Of a DNA stretch of 64,000 nucleotides, positions 23,431-35,363 are shown piece after piece. Numbering within the stretch: position 1 is the stretch's first letter; each line of letters begins with the position of its first letter. A program made the position numbers and the translations under genes. The notes below the pieces were generated by a model. The model had not been told where the DNA came from. It saw nothing but the letters and a program-made list of their open reading frames with translations, and did not search any database. Origin of the DNA: Lyophyllum atratum (lineage: Eukaryota; Basidiomycota; Agaricomycetes; Agaricales; Lyophyllaceae); assembly GCA_014905825.1 (NCBI GenBank), contig JACGCN010000001.1, positions 4,402,001 to 4,466,000 of the forward strand, in the 5' to 3' direction.

Positions 23431-25663
23431 TCCCCATCGGCCCAAAAAGTACCACTCGACTCGGGATCAATGGGGAAAACGTGAGGCGAATATAGACGCT
23501 GAGGCACAGCTGAACACACGTTGCCGTCGCACTCCCTTTTTGTTCTTATCGTTCACTCGTGTTCACTGTCACCATATAATTGTAAATAACATGCGTATGG
23601 CAAATCAATGGTCCGTCTCGTTATGCTCCGTGGACATACTAGGTAGCTTGGACACAGCAAGATATCTGCAAATGGTCGTCGGGTAGGGAGCTCAGAATGG
23701 ACGCCCCACCGACTGATGTACTTCCTGAGCGGGGATGTCATCTTTCGACCGATGGCCGAGCGTTAGACTTCATGACCCAACAACAACAAGCGCGGCTTCT
23801 AGCTATGGTCAGGGAATTCCGGTTTGAAGTCTCTGTATGCCACTGTCGACTTGGCGGTTTGTCGGCGTTGTGTACAATACTAGAGTAATGGGGTGCATCG
23901 GTCATAGAGTCTTGACCGCGTCCGCGTTAGCGGGAATGAAAAGGAATATTATGATGGTGTTGCACTAGAGCTTCTTGCGTGAAAGGAACAGGAGCGGAAC
24001 ATTCCCGAGGTAGACGTACCCCTTGGTCGAGGGCATAGGAACATGATGGCTTCCTCGAAAAACTTTGACGTGCAAGAAACGGGGTTCGAGATGAAGGTTT
24101 CTCCGACGCGGGTGGGGGTGAGTACGGAAAGGTCGGGAAGAAACTTGTATTCTCATCGGGATTGCTGACTGATTCTGAGGTCGAGGTCTGCAATCAACAG
24201 TAAAGAAGGGAAGTCAAGGAAGATACGCTTCCGTCAGGATTTTCGAGGGCGCGCCAAGTCGCCGTCTTGTAAACGATAGCATAGGGGGCGGCGCGTTACA
24301 TACCTATGTACACGCGCGGGAGTGGCCAAAACAATTCGAGCAAGACCATAGAAGGAGCATACGTCGCTCAAGTGCTTTTCGATGTGTTTGCGCGCGCGCA
24401 AGGCGAGGATAGAACGTGTTTCCATGACGCTGTCATGACGCTGCGGAGCGCCTGGGCTGCGAACTGCAGGAAGCCGTCCTAAACCGAAGAGATCTTGAAG
24501 GCTACATGAGAGAAGGATGGACGTCGGTCTTGTTGTATGCCCGCCCGTCCACGTTTACAGACAGCCCGGTTACCTTAACGGCGACGAGTAAGAAGTCAAC
24601 CTCGATAACAAGGAGAATACCATTAAGGAAATGCTGGCCCCAGACACAGTCACTATATGGCGTCGCCCAACGTAGGTAGGAAGGGGCGAATCCATCCGAG
24701 CTTCTTCAAGAGCGGGCCTCCCTCGTAGAAGATTCAAAAGATGACGCCCCGAGATATGCGGGCGCCCAGAGCTGATGAAGGTCTGGATGCCGAAGCCCGG
24801 GACTCCAAGGTGCGGGCCTGGGATTCCCAAGTTTTTCTGCGGATGCTTCACATATGGAAATTCCGGGACTCAGGTATGTGGGAGCACGTACGTCCAAAAA
24901 AAGCAGGGACGATGTCACGAAAGCCGTCAGACACATATACATCCAAGTATGGATATTTTGGACGGCAATCATGGCATGCTCCCCTGATCTTGCTCTGAAG
25001 TGTTCATCAATCTCAGTGGTTTGAAGGACCCACAGACTCACGGGAAGCTAATCCCTGTGGGGAAAAAAAGACCGCGCCGACCAAGCACCCGCGGGAAAGT
25101 TTGATAGGGGGGGAGTTCGAAGTATCTGGATATGGGTGGACGCGAGGTATCACGTCGGGGCCTAACGGCCGCACATTGGAGTGACGTTGAAGAACAGATC
25201 GCAGCGAGCGCCGTGAGTGTGGGCTGATGTCGTTCTATACACATTGACCAAGAGCAAAGTGGTGCGATCTGTAGATCTTTTTCCGGTTTCGGTGATTTGA
25301 CAGTCAGTAACTTACTCTGACTTCCTCGTGCTTTCAATTTATGTTGTCAGTCGCAGGCGAGGATATGAGATTTGGACAACCCGCTAAAGAATTTCAATCA
25401 GTGGAGATGATGGGCTGACCGCTGAAGCTGAAGCGCTGAAGTGGCGTTGCTTGGTGTTGTGTACGCGACACTCGATCACGTGCTACTCGGTCATCGCGTT
25501 GGTTCGTGTTGAGCACTGCCCTCACCAGCCTGCAGTCCATACTCTACTCGTAGCATCCAGGATCGCGCGGCTCACTCGAGGTCCTTTCCTTCTTGTATAC
25601 AGCTGGAGCAGAACGCAGAGCACTCAGGAGCTCATTCTTCTAGATCGCACACCCATTTGGACC
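23431..25663. other. No supported gene
   Basis: On the minus strand scattered peptides (for example DGFRDIVPAFFGRT near 24890-24930) hint at decayed coding sequence, but every frame is broken by stops and I cannot assign a family. A short TGTCATGACGC repeat occurs near 24420-24445. Confidence 0.35.
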
Positions 25664-27888
25664 ATGCCACCACGCAAACAAGACACGAGCGACGAGCTCA
25701 GCCTCAGGCATCTTCCAGACAGCTCTGATGCATCGTTTTCTTTCCAAATACCGAATGCATTGTCCAAAGGCGATCTCCTGCTGGGTGATGATGATATGAG
25801 CTTCTTTGGAGGCGGAAATGACAGTATGGCAACACCTGGACCATGCCGAACAGCATCTAAACCGCTCACTCTCGAGGAGCTTACACCCCTACCGATACGC
25901 ACGCACGCCACGACTTTTTTCCCGGACCAGAGAGAAACCTCATCCATTCCTGTTCTCGACATGCCAACCAAGCCGAAATCGAAGCGAACACCACAAGGTG
26001 TTGGGAGGATCTTGAGGGCACGCTTAACCAAGGAGGAGGCGAAGGCTGGGCCCAAGCTTATGATGCAATCTTCTCAGACGCACGCAACAGACCATTCCTC
26101 GGCAGCCACGCGACTTGAGACACTGAACGCAGAGGTCGAAAAGCTTGATAGTATCGCATATGACGAATCTATCGACAATACGCTCTCGAACCATGCCAGA
26201 CCACGTCACGGTGTTAAATCAAGACCGGTGGAGCGGGGAAAAGAGCCGATCGCGAAACCCAAACGCGTGCGTAGAAAGATTAATTTCTAATCGATACGCA
26301 GCCACTTACCCGTGGCTATTACCCACTTTGCTCATACAGAACGTTATCTCTGGCGGAATTTCTAAGATACGAAGCAAAAATACCTCGTCAACATCAATGT
26401 TCCCGCGTCACATCCCATCGGTCCCGAATACTCAGCAACATTCCTTACTTCACCGGAAGCCCCATGTTCAATCGGACAACGCGGACTCTATCGAGGATGA
26501 AGAGAACCACGACGCGAGCATCTGCTCCACTACCATTGGTGGTGTCGCGGAAAGATTGCTTATGTACGGTGAAAAGCTAATGGGTTCATTCGGGTAAGCG
26601 TCGAGTTATTTTTTTTTTGGACCAAAGCAATCCTGACGACGCTATGGTGCCTTTCAGTGCCTCCACGTCCGAAAATACTGCCTCCGCACCTCCAATCAGC
26701 CCTGATGATTCAGCGCAGAACGAGTCCACCCCAGATCCTGTCAATGTCCATCAGTTTGCTCGTAGGGACGATAACCCTTTAACCTTATCTCAACTTTCCC
26801 CTTCCAAGCCAGCCTCACCCCTCCCAATCCCACCGGTTAGCGCCAGGCCGCCTTCGCCAATGCGGACCTCAAGAAAGAGACCGGCATCTGTCGCTGTCGC
26901 CTCCACAGATCGTGCCGTGAAGAAGGGGAAAGGCAGTTTTGCTACGACAGATAAGCAATCTGCGGCAGCCGCACCCGCGCTGCAGAAATCCGCCGGGGTC
27001 CGCGCTCCAATGAGTAGCTCAAGCTCTGGCTCGAGGAAGGCGCAGGCAACCGTACGGACCAGGGCCGAGCGTGTGTCGAGGAAACCAACGCGTCAGGCAC
27101 CTGTGTCTACTATTACAAAACCTGTGAACAGAAGCCAAGCCCAAGTACCAGCTGCTCAAGCTCGGAATGACGCTTCTGGTTCTGGTTCCCGCACGCAACC
27201 ATTCTCCCGATCGGAGCGCCTCGTGACATCAGGGAGCTCGGTGAAACGCCGAGAGGAAGGGAGGGCTACGATGAGTGAGAGTGCGAATTTGCCTCAAGGC
27301 GACAAGCGCGTAAGTCCCTCTTCTTCAACGCGCCACGTGAGCATGTCAGGTCTCAAAGCCTGGACGCATGTTTGTGATGTAATGCACATACTGATTTCGA
27401 CGCGACTTCTTTCTTGACGTTAGGTCGTGCTTCCCCCCGCAAACCCCACCAAGCCTGCCGAGTTCAAGTTTCAACTGGACGCGCGGATGGAAGCCCGTAA
27501 AGCCGAGTACGAGAAGGAGTTGGCCGTCGCCTCGCAAAAGTCTCGAAAGCCTAGCTATCAGGTGCCTGATTTCAAGACATTACACGCCTTGCACGAAGCC
27601 GAATTGGCGCTCCGTAAAGAAAACATCGTGCCGGTTATCCCCCTACCGCTTGAATTGAATACGGATTGGAGAGCGCGGGAGCGGGGAAAGTTTGATGAGC
27701 ATGTTCGAGAAAAGGAACGCGAGATGGAGGAAGCGACGGAGCAGAGAAGGAGGGAGCGAGAAGAGAACGAGGAGAGGGAAATCAGGGAGTTGCGGAAGAA
27801 AGCCATACCTAGAGCACACGACGTTCCAGAATGGTACAGGGATGCGCCGAGGAGGAAGCAAAGGGAGGTAGACTCAAATGGAGACTGA
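25664..27888 (+). CDS. TPX2-like microtubule/spindle protein
   Basis: Exons 25664-26266, 26340-26593, 26628-27309, 27424-27888 give 667 residues. The N-terminal ~480 residues are disordered, Ser/Pro/Thr- and Lys/Arg-rich, with patches such as KSKRTPQGVGRIL and KPKRVRRK that look like nuclear localisation signals. The C-terminal exon carries the TPX2 C-terminal domain: PAEFKFQLDARMEARKAEYE, PDFKTLHALHEAELALRKEN, a Glu/Arg-rich helix (FDEHVREKEREMEEATEQRR) and IRELRKKAIPRAHDVPEWY. TPX2-type proteins bind microtubules through such repeats and promote spindle assembly under Ran control; Aurora activation cannot be judged here. The second intron is only 34 nt as drawn (GTAAGC..AAAG), so that boundary is the least certain. 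Confidence 0.8.
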
Positions 27889-29030
27889 GATGGTTGGGCG
27901 CAGGAACATGTATTGTTGAGTTGTATATTATTTCCTTGCAAACCACTATGATTCTCTAAGCCCACTCTTCGGCTAACTCTCTCAGTACTTACGAAATTGC
28001 GAATCCTCGATGTCCTCGATCAAACCCCGGTATGATTACTAGTCTGTAACAGGTTCAACGCGAAGAAGCTGGTGTTTCGCACGAGTGACGGTCTTATCGC
28101 TCGACGGCAAAGGGAAGGAGAAAAGATGTGATTCCCTTACGGAACACCCGATGTCCCTCCACACCCATCCGAGGATACCGGACACCAACTCTCACCTCGC
28201 CTTTTTCATCTCGTCGGCATCTCTTCTGGTGCTTAGCGAAGTGATGTGTGTCGAATCCCATTCATTGTCTCGCGCCCAGATCTGGTTATAGGTATATCCA
28301 TCGCTCGCACGGGCGTATCAACGCAGGACGGCGCTGGAACTGCGGACATTTGTTCGCGATTTCTTAGTCTGCGAAAATGGCGAGGCGTGTTGTGATTGGG
28401 ATCAAGATTTTCTTTCACGATCGGTGAATGACGACTTATGCTGGGCCAGCATCCTGATACGGTGCCTTGGCGTCTAGGTGTTATTTTTTGCCTTTGAATT
28501 TTAATCCATGGGGGGCGTGTCATATCAGCTGCCCGGATTTGACTTTGGGTGCCAGCCATCAACGTGTCTGTACCTGTGACCAAATGCGGGCCCGGCAGTC
28601 CGGAATCAGAAATGGCCTGGCCCAATGCGGTTAGACCCAATGATTATGGCATTGTTTGTGTGGCAGTGCACATTTGGCACGCACTGGCATGCTTTGTTCC
28701 CGCTCTGATCACGAACTCGGTTTCCTTTTTCGCCCTAGATCGTTTTGAGAGCTTTTCACGGCCGGATTGGGACATATCCCGCAACCTATTTCTCGTTTCA
28801 CTTGAACGATTTGTTTTGTCATATCAACGGCTCGAACGGAACCACGGGACCTGGCCGCCACAAACCCCCCTCCTTCCCTTCGGGACGATCTTCCCTGACT
28901 TGATGCCGATACCACACCGTGACCTCCATTCCGTTAAAAGGCAGCCAACTTTTTGCTCTTGTTCTCCAACCCACCCAACCATCCAACCTCGTCTCTTCTG
29001 AGCATCCTCGCTTACAACCACTCTCCAACA
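27889..29030. other. Intergenic
   Basis: No gene supported. The last ~60 bp (CCAACCCACCC... CTCTCCAACA) is a C/A-rich leader directly before the ATG at 29031. Confidence 0.4.
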
Positions 29031-29378
29031 ATGCACTCATCCACCACCACCTTCGCCTCCGGTGTCATCGTCGCCTCTACTCTCTGCGCGTCGCAGCAGT
29101 CTTCATCGTCAACCGCGACGACCACGATGAAACAGGAAGACGGCGGCGCCAGCTCGTGTATCAATCACAGCTCCCCCAATGCTGCCATTGCGGCTGGCGC
29201 GGCAGCCATTCTGCTGACTGCCCCTTCAAGTAATCCTTTGCACCACGCGCTCGGTACGTCTTATTTCACCTTTTCTCGTGGCGCACGCGCTCATCGATAT
29301 CTTGTAGCTTGTATTCATACCCAGTTATTCATTGCTCACCACTGTCCTAATGCTCTCGACCTCGCCAACCGCTATTAA
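29031..29378 (+). CDS. Small Ser/Ala-rich protein, unknown
   Basis: ATG at 29031 follows a typical leader. The frame reads MHSSTTTFASGVIVASTLCA, a Ser-rich stretch, then SSPNAAIAAGAAAILLTAPS. A GTACGT donor after 29253 and an acceptor at 29307 extend it to a TAA at 29376-29378, giving about 97 residues. The two hydrophobic Ala-rich stretches could be a signal or anchor and a membrane segment. I do not recognise a family. Another acceptor near 29384 would change the C-terminus. Confidence 0.35.
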   Translation: MHSSTTTFASGVIVASTLCASQQSSSSTATTTMKQEDGGASSCINHSSPNAAIAAGAAAILLTAPSSNPLHHALGTSYFTFSRGARAHRYLVACIHTQLFIAHHCPNALDLANRY

Positions 29379-29967
29379 TCGCAGCCGCTTGCCGCATATC
29401 TATTGTACATCATCTGCCAGAAGGGCATAGTCCTTGTAGGATGGGGAGGGGAGGGGAACGGAGGAGGAGACACTTGTACGAGTCATCGGAGGAGGGGAAT
29501 GAAGTCATCCATCTTGTATCACCATGTATTGACCATAGCAACATCGATCCGCATTTATTGTCACTTGTTCCAGAACCCGTTCTTGAACCATCTTGATTTT
29601 GATAAGATATATACGAGGCACCCGTTCCGCAACCTCGGGTTCCTGGATACACACTCCGCCCAAATTTCACTCTTCCATTGCAGTCCATCAGATACACCCA
29701 GCTCGTCCGACGGCCCCACACTGGTTTGGAGAGGTTGGGCTCCACTTCGCCTCGGCTTCCACCTTCCCTGAGGAATCCAAAGCTTGTATTTGACACTGTC
29801 CAGGCCTCTTCGATGTTCCGTACTCCACAAATCAGAGTTCGAACTTCGTTTAAGCAAGAAACGACTCAGGATCTTCGGCCCGGGAAATCTCATAACCGAC
29901 ATGAAGCTATCAAAACCACTTGTTTCCCCGCACTTCGGCGCACGTTGGAGGTGTGGAGAAACGAACG
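29379..29967. other. Intergenic
   Basis: G/A-rich patch at 29440-29475 and overlapping short frames on both strands; no supported gene. Confidence 0.35.
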
Positions 29968-31397
29968 ATGTCAACCACAGCTCTCAGACCCCCCGCCCAC
30001 TCCCAGGAACTCAAGGTCGACTTCCCTGCGGAACATGTCCTCCTTCTCACATTCAACCGACCCAAGTCGCTTAATGCCATGACCCCACGCATGACAGAAG
30101 ACTTACGGAACGTTCTCGATTGGTTTGAGAATGAGCCCGCATTGTGGTACGCATTCGTAGCTCTCTGTCGCTTGTCAGGACAAATTGCTAAAATTTCACC
30201 ATTCTTTCCCTGTCCTCCAATTCCATTCAACAGGGTCGTCATAGTAACTGGAGCGGGACGCGTCTTCTGTGCTGGAGCAGACCTAAAAGCGTTCGTAACG
30301 TTGACGCCAAATCAAACGCTAGCCTCACTGATACCGAGCATTTGTCTAGATGGAATAATGATCAACAACAGGACAAGACCGACGAACAGGAGAGAATTGC
30401 GGCTGACGTACACGGTTTTGGATCGCTGTCGCGGCGTCAATCCACTAAGCCCATAATTGCTGCCGTTTCTGGCGGGGCGTACGGCGGCGGGATGGAGATT
30501 TTGCTGAACTGCGATATTGTCGTGGCAGGCGAGGGCACGAAATTTGCGCTTCCAGAAGTTAAACGAGGCGTTGTCGCAATCCAGGGGGGTGAGGGGCATC
30601 CAATTTCGCTACTACTAGTACGACAGCACTTAAAAATATCTTTTTATCTTTGGAACAGGCATTCCACGATTAGCACAAATTTCAGGACACCAGGTACGTC
30701 TTTGCGCTTCACCGCTTTCAACACCCATGACTGCATGCGGGAATTTGCGGCAACTGCTGGTGTGCTGACAATTGTTGTTAGCTAGCGTCTGAGCTGCTTC
30801 TTTTGGGACGGACGATCGATGCCGCTGAAGCCCAAACTCGATTTCGATTGTGAGTTCTCTCAGTGTTTTCGCGTCCCGCTGTCGCAAGGGAACGCCCGAC
30901 GAAAGAGCGCCCACTGAAATTTAATTTTTGCAATTTGTCCAAATAGCGTTAATCAGGTAGTGCCGCCATCGAAAGTACTTTCAGCGGCCCTCGGCGTGGC
31001 GAAAACGATCATTAGCAACTCTCCGGACTCTGTACAATCCACCAAGGAAGGACTCTTGATCTCGCAAAGACTCAATTTCCATGACACTCTTCTATCTCAT
31101 GTCGCGAGCCCAGTGAGCACGCGGGTTTACAAGGGCGAGAACATCAAAGTAAGCCTCGTTATCCGGACGTTTTCTAATCTCGACTCTTGACTCGTTCTCT
31201 AACGCATCAAATGCAACATTCCTTGCTGACTTCTGTCTTTTGATCGCAGGAGGGTCTGAAAGCGTTCGCCGAGGTCAGTTGGGCTTCGAACACTTCAGCC
31301 ATCTCCCAGCTGATCACCGGAGCTTCACGCTGACCATATGTTACCACCTTCCGCACAGAAACGTTCCGCAGCCTGGAAAAACCCCGCGAAACTGTAG
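29968..31397 (+). CDS. Enoyl-CoA hydratase/isomerase (crotonase family)
   Basis: Eight exons (29968-30146, 30234-30290, 30350-30588, 30659-30693, 30782-30849, 30947-31148, 31250-31273, 31359-31397) give 280 residues, all in phase. Motifs: LLLTFNRPKSLNAM, VVIVTGAGRVFCAGADLKA (oxyanion-hole strand), KPIIAAVSGGAYGGGMEIL and KFALPEVKRGV. The Glu in GGGME and the Glu in LPEV sit where the two catalytic glutamates of mitochondrial enoyl-CoA hydratase lie. After these come GIPRLAQISGHQ and ASELLLLGRTIDAAEA. The enzyme would hydrate trans-2-enoyl-CoA in fatty-acid or branched-chain degradation. The C-terminus (KNPAKL) is not a clear peroxisomal SKL signal, although -AKL is a permissible PTS1 variant, and no strong mitochondrial presequence is visible. 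Location is open. Confidence 0.93.
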
Positions 31398-33204
31398 GAC
31401 GCACAGGATAGGCCTAAGGCGTACAGTGTAGGCGTCGTAACCCCGCTCAACAAAGTGGTGCAGCGGCGTATATTGGGTGTCAGCCTCATCATTATCTGAT
31501 CTGAACTTCCTCCTTCAGTCAACTTTCCTATACTTGTTGACGTCGGCACTGGTTATGCCGCACTAAACGGGTGATAAATATCATGTTCCAAACAAATTCT
31601 ATACACTCCGATATAATTGGCTGGGAAACCTCGACGGATCTATCCGCAAAAGAGCAAATACTCGCAAAACATGGACGCTTGAGGCCTGGTGACATCCCTG
31701 CAGGGTGACCTACTCTTCACAGCTGGGGCGCCCTGATGCCGCCCTGGGCAGGGAAAAAGAGAATCTGGGGATATACGAGCTCAAATGACGTTAAATATGA
31801 CGCATAACCAATGGACGGTGGGGCGGCCAAGAATGTCTCTTGATCCAAGGGAATACAAAAACAACGGTTGCCGCTTGCTAACGATCCTGCGCGAGCCAAC
31901 TGCGTCCATCGAGCATCACATGGCAAGTCACGGATGCAAAATTGCGCAGGAGACATGTCCCCGCAACTAAATAGCTACGCGTAGGCCTCGACCTTCCTGT
32001 CCCTAGCAGTCGACCGTGAAGGGCGGGCGGCGCTACAGCACACGACGCGTTTAATATAATTTTGATTGAGCACGCTTTTAGCTGCGCAAATGTAGCGCAG
32101 AACGCCTCGGTATCCAATTGGGTCGCCACAGCATTGACACTCGAGATAGGAAGCAACATCGTGTGGCCGGGCGCATCTTTCGGTGTTGGCTTTCCTTCTG
32201 GGGCGGTGTAAGCTACCGACTGTCGGCTGAAGCAGTTAGGGCCGTCGAATTATGGGCAGTGTCCTTTGATTTGCATCTCCTTTCACCTCGAGACGAGCTG
32301 CGTCAAATTTTGGTGAACCAAGCAAGGAAGGGTCCTCGCTAGATTTCTTCAGGGTCGATCATCCAACGACGTGGTCGAGTCGTGTAGTTGGAAAAGGTAC
32401 GAGTATGTCCCTTTGATAATGCGAAGCGTGTTTTGCCTACCCACTCCATGAGTTGATTTTAGTGCACCAACCCAGAGCGAATGATTGCAGCGTCGTAAGG
32501 GTCTGCAACGAACCTGGGATTCATCAACCTTCCCAACGAGTCTGGTCTGGATATTCTGGATACACAAAGTACTGTCAAATATGTTACCTTTCCAACGAGC
32601 CTAGTTTCGGGTCCCGGATTTCTTGGAAGCGTGGCTAAGCAAACTTCAAGGGACTCAAGCAGTGGTCCCTCTCAGGATCCCGGTAGGTGACGCTGTCGCA
32701 CGTATGGCACTTGTTGTGTGTGGATCCTGTGAAGGGAAAAAACTGTGACATGAACGGGAGGTCCCTGATCTGCGCGATGAAGGCCATTGAATGCGGAAAA
32801 CAAGCGGAAGATCTGCTTGTGTGGCTTTACCTAAGATATCTGCATTTATATGAATGGGACCTTCTAAGGGGATCTAAGTAGGCTCTCTTAAACGCGACAA
32901 TCACCGTAAGCCTGCCGCGTAGCGTTCGCTTGGACACTAGAATAACGCGACGAGGACGGTACCTGAGATATCAACAAAGGGCCCCAAGTTGAGCTTCGGA
33001 TTATCCTGTTCTCATAGTCTTAGAACCCTGAAGTAATTCAATAGAAAAAGGAAAAGGTGATGCGGATTGTTGGCTTTCGTACCCTGGAGCATTAGGCCAA
33101 GGGGATCTCGCTAGAAGGCATTCAGATTGCTGATGGTTGAAAAGGAACTCATCGTGAGAAAATGATTCCGCAAACGTACCAAGCTTCGTCACTTCGGCTT
33201 GACG
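31398..33204. other. No supported gene
   Basis: Short frames only. A stretch at 32349-32567 (minus) has an LRIIKGT word reminiscent of Copia reverse transcriptase; this is too weak to call. Confidence 0.35.
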
Positions 33205-34166
33205 ATGGACGACTCCGAAAAAAGTTCATCCTCCCAACCGCCCTCACCACCTCCCTCCTCACAGCCCACAAGCGCATTCGAAAGATGGCGGAGAAAGGCT
33301 GCGCTGGTCACTGGCCTTGGTGTGTCGGAGGAGGACCGAATGGAGGATCTTAGGATGCACCAGACGCGCCAATGTGAAAAAACAAAGACGTATCTCATGA
33401 ACTACAGTGAGTGCTCTTGTATAACCATTCAAAGATAATTTTGAATAACTTGTCATGACGCCCTAGGTCCCTCTGTTGTGTTCATGCTTAATCACTTGAA
33501 GCTGTCAGGCTGCGAGGTACCCCCTCAGAATATTCTCTGTGCTCCGTGCGACTGGTCTCGTGCGGGTGGCTTCAGTCCGGATCCAGGAGCGGTGGTACTT
33601 TGTTCGGGACATTTCTTCAGTCAGAAACACATGGAATCGACGCTGGTTCACGAGCTTGTACACATGTACGACCACTGTAAATTCAAAGTGGATTGGAGCA
33701 ATTTGCGCCATCACGCGTGCAGCGAGGTACATGTCCAGCGTCCATTCATCACCTACCCCCATCGTTCCTGCCTTTTCTTGGGACTGCGTTTCTAATGATG
33801 CCTTCTAACTCTAGATTCGGGCGAATAGCTTGAGCGGGGATTGCCGGTACACGCGGGAACTACGTCGTGGCTTTGCTTCTTTCTCGAAACAGCACCAGGT
33901 AAGTTTAGCATGCGATATTTTCTGCGGAACCCCTGTTTAACGTGCTCCTTTACGCCCCCTTTTCCTCAAGGCCTGTGTGCGTCGCCGGGCAGTGATATCG
34001 GTGGCTGAAAATCCCGCCTGTCCAGACGTTGCTACTGCTGAGAAGGCGGTCAACGAAGTCTGGGATAGCTGTTTCAACGACACGCGTCCATTTGATGAGG
34101 TCAGGACAAGAAGCTTCTCACCCCTTCTCCACATTTTTCATCACGGCCTTTCAACAGATCTATTGA
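33205..34166 (+). CDS. ATP23: Mitochondrial inner-membrane metalloprotease ATP23
   Basis: Exons 33205-33406, 33467-33726, 33815-33898, 33971-34099, 34158-34166 give 227 residues. The zinc protease motif HELVHMYD is in [17 protein letters not shown]; around it are [30 protein letters not shown], and the C-terminus [11 protein letters not shown]. Atp23 works in the intermembrane space, processing the Atp6 precursor and helping assemble the F0 part of ATP synthase; it also degrades Ups1. The paired cysteines fit oxidative import by Mia40. The last exon is 9 nt and encodes only Ile-Tyr-stop. The start at 33205 gives the acidic Ser/Pro-rich N-terminus [11 protein letters not shown]. Confidence 0.94.
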
Positions 34167-34372
34167 GGAGGATAGGATGGTACGGGAGTGAGCTGTATCG
34201 AACCAGAAGCCTGACCCTCGATTATTCCGACCACTCCCCCGTTATACACAATTACTATACACCCTTTGAGAGGACCTTGTAATCTTTTTAATGACAACAT
34301 TCCTCGGAGATGATGCGGAAGAAGCCCCTTTAGAAATGTTGCGATATCGATTGTTTGTTGGTGCTTGCCCCT

Positions 34373-34379
34373 TATAAAA
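34373..34379 (+). promoter_or_regulatory. TATA box of the GPI-anchored protein gene
   Basis: CTTATAAAAG lies 105 bp before the ATG at 34484, followed by a C/T-rich stretch (34405-34460) usual around fungal transcription starts. Confidence 0.6.
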
Positions 34380-34483
34380 GTTGGCTCCCACTGTCGTTGT
34401 TGTCCTTGTCATTTTCTTCGACTCCTCGTCTCCTAATACCCCTTTCCCCCTCTTCCTTTGGAAAATCCATCAAGAACTTCAAA

Positions 34484-35363
34484 ATGTTCAGCAAGCTCAG
34501 GTTCGTGGCCGCTAGCAGCTGAAAAGCCCAAAGAGCCTCATCAATTTTCGTAACCACGTAGCCTCCTCGCTCTTGTCACTCCTTTGGTTGCTGGCCTTAC
34601 GCTCACAATTTCGGATAAAGTGACCTCTGGTGGTCAGGTTACTGTCTCATGGACGACTGGTCCAGGAGACCCGTGCGTTCACACCAGTTTCGTTCTTACT
34701 GTTCGCCGCCTGACTCAGCATTTTTCTTTGGAACGCAGAGCTACCTTCTCCTTGGAGCTCAAGAACGAGGTCTTCCACAATGCGTTCGCCATTGCAAACA
34801 ACGTCATACCCGAGAGTGGCTCAATAGACATCACCTTGCCCATCGTTCCTGCGGGGTAGGTCGAATTGTTCTGCTATTTCTGGCAGTTCTCTCAATCCTT
34901 TCTCTTCCAGCGATGGATACACGTTGGAGGCAGTCGACATTGGAAACATTAACAATGTCTACGCTTCGACTGGAGGTTTCGCGGTTCAAGATATATCTTC
35001 CAGCACAGTTTCCACCTCCGGCGCCACCACAGGAACTGGTTCGGCCACCTCTGGCGGATCGACAGTCTCCGTTCCTCCTAAGTACGTCGAGATTTACGTA
35101 GAAGCACGAGCCCAGCATCAATTAAGCCTTACCCACTCCCCCATAGCACCGCGCCCACTACCACCGCAACATTCGGAACCACCCGCACGAACCCCCCTTC
35201 GTCCGCACCCACTGGCTCTGCTCACACTAGCGGCTCTGCCTCTGGTGGTTTCCCTGCGGCCACCTCGAACGCCGCCGTCTCGGCTCTGAAGATGAACACC
35301 AACGTGGGAGCCATCGCCGCAGTTCTTCTTTCGGCTGTTGCCGGAGCTGCGATCGTCCTGTAG
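34484..35363 (+). CDS. Ser/Thr-rich GPI-anchored protein with Kre9/Knh1-type domain
   Basis: Exons 34484-34500, 34562-34672, 34739-34855, 34911-35081, 35147-35363 give 210 residues. The order is a signal peptide (MFSKLSLLALVTPLVAG) and a Kre9/Knh1-like beta domain (LTLTISDKVTSGGQVTVSW, FAIANNVIPESGSIDI, GYTLEAVDIGNINNVYAST). A Ser/Thr/Gly-rich stalk follows, and then a hydrophobic tail (VGAIAAVLLSAVAGAAIVL) preceded by small residues, fitting a GPI attachment signal. Members of this agaricomycete family sit on the plasma membrane or cell wall; Kre9/Knh1 relatives affect beta-1,6-glucan. A clear TATA box lies upstream. Confidence 0.9.

Noticed and set aside
32349..32567. Minus-strand frame with LRIIKGT, reminiscent of a Copia RT box
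   Set aside because: A single short word; the neighbouring Copia motifs (YVDD, conserved NPG-HW) are absent.
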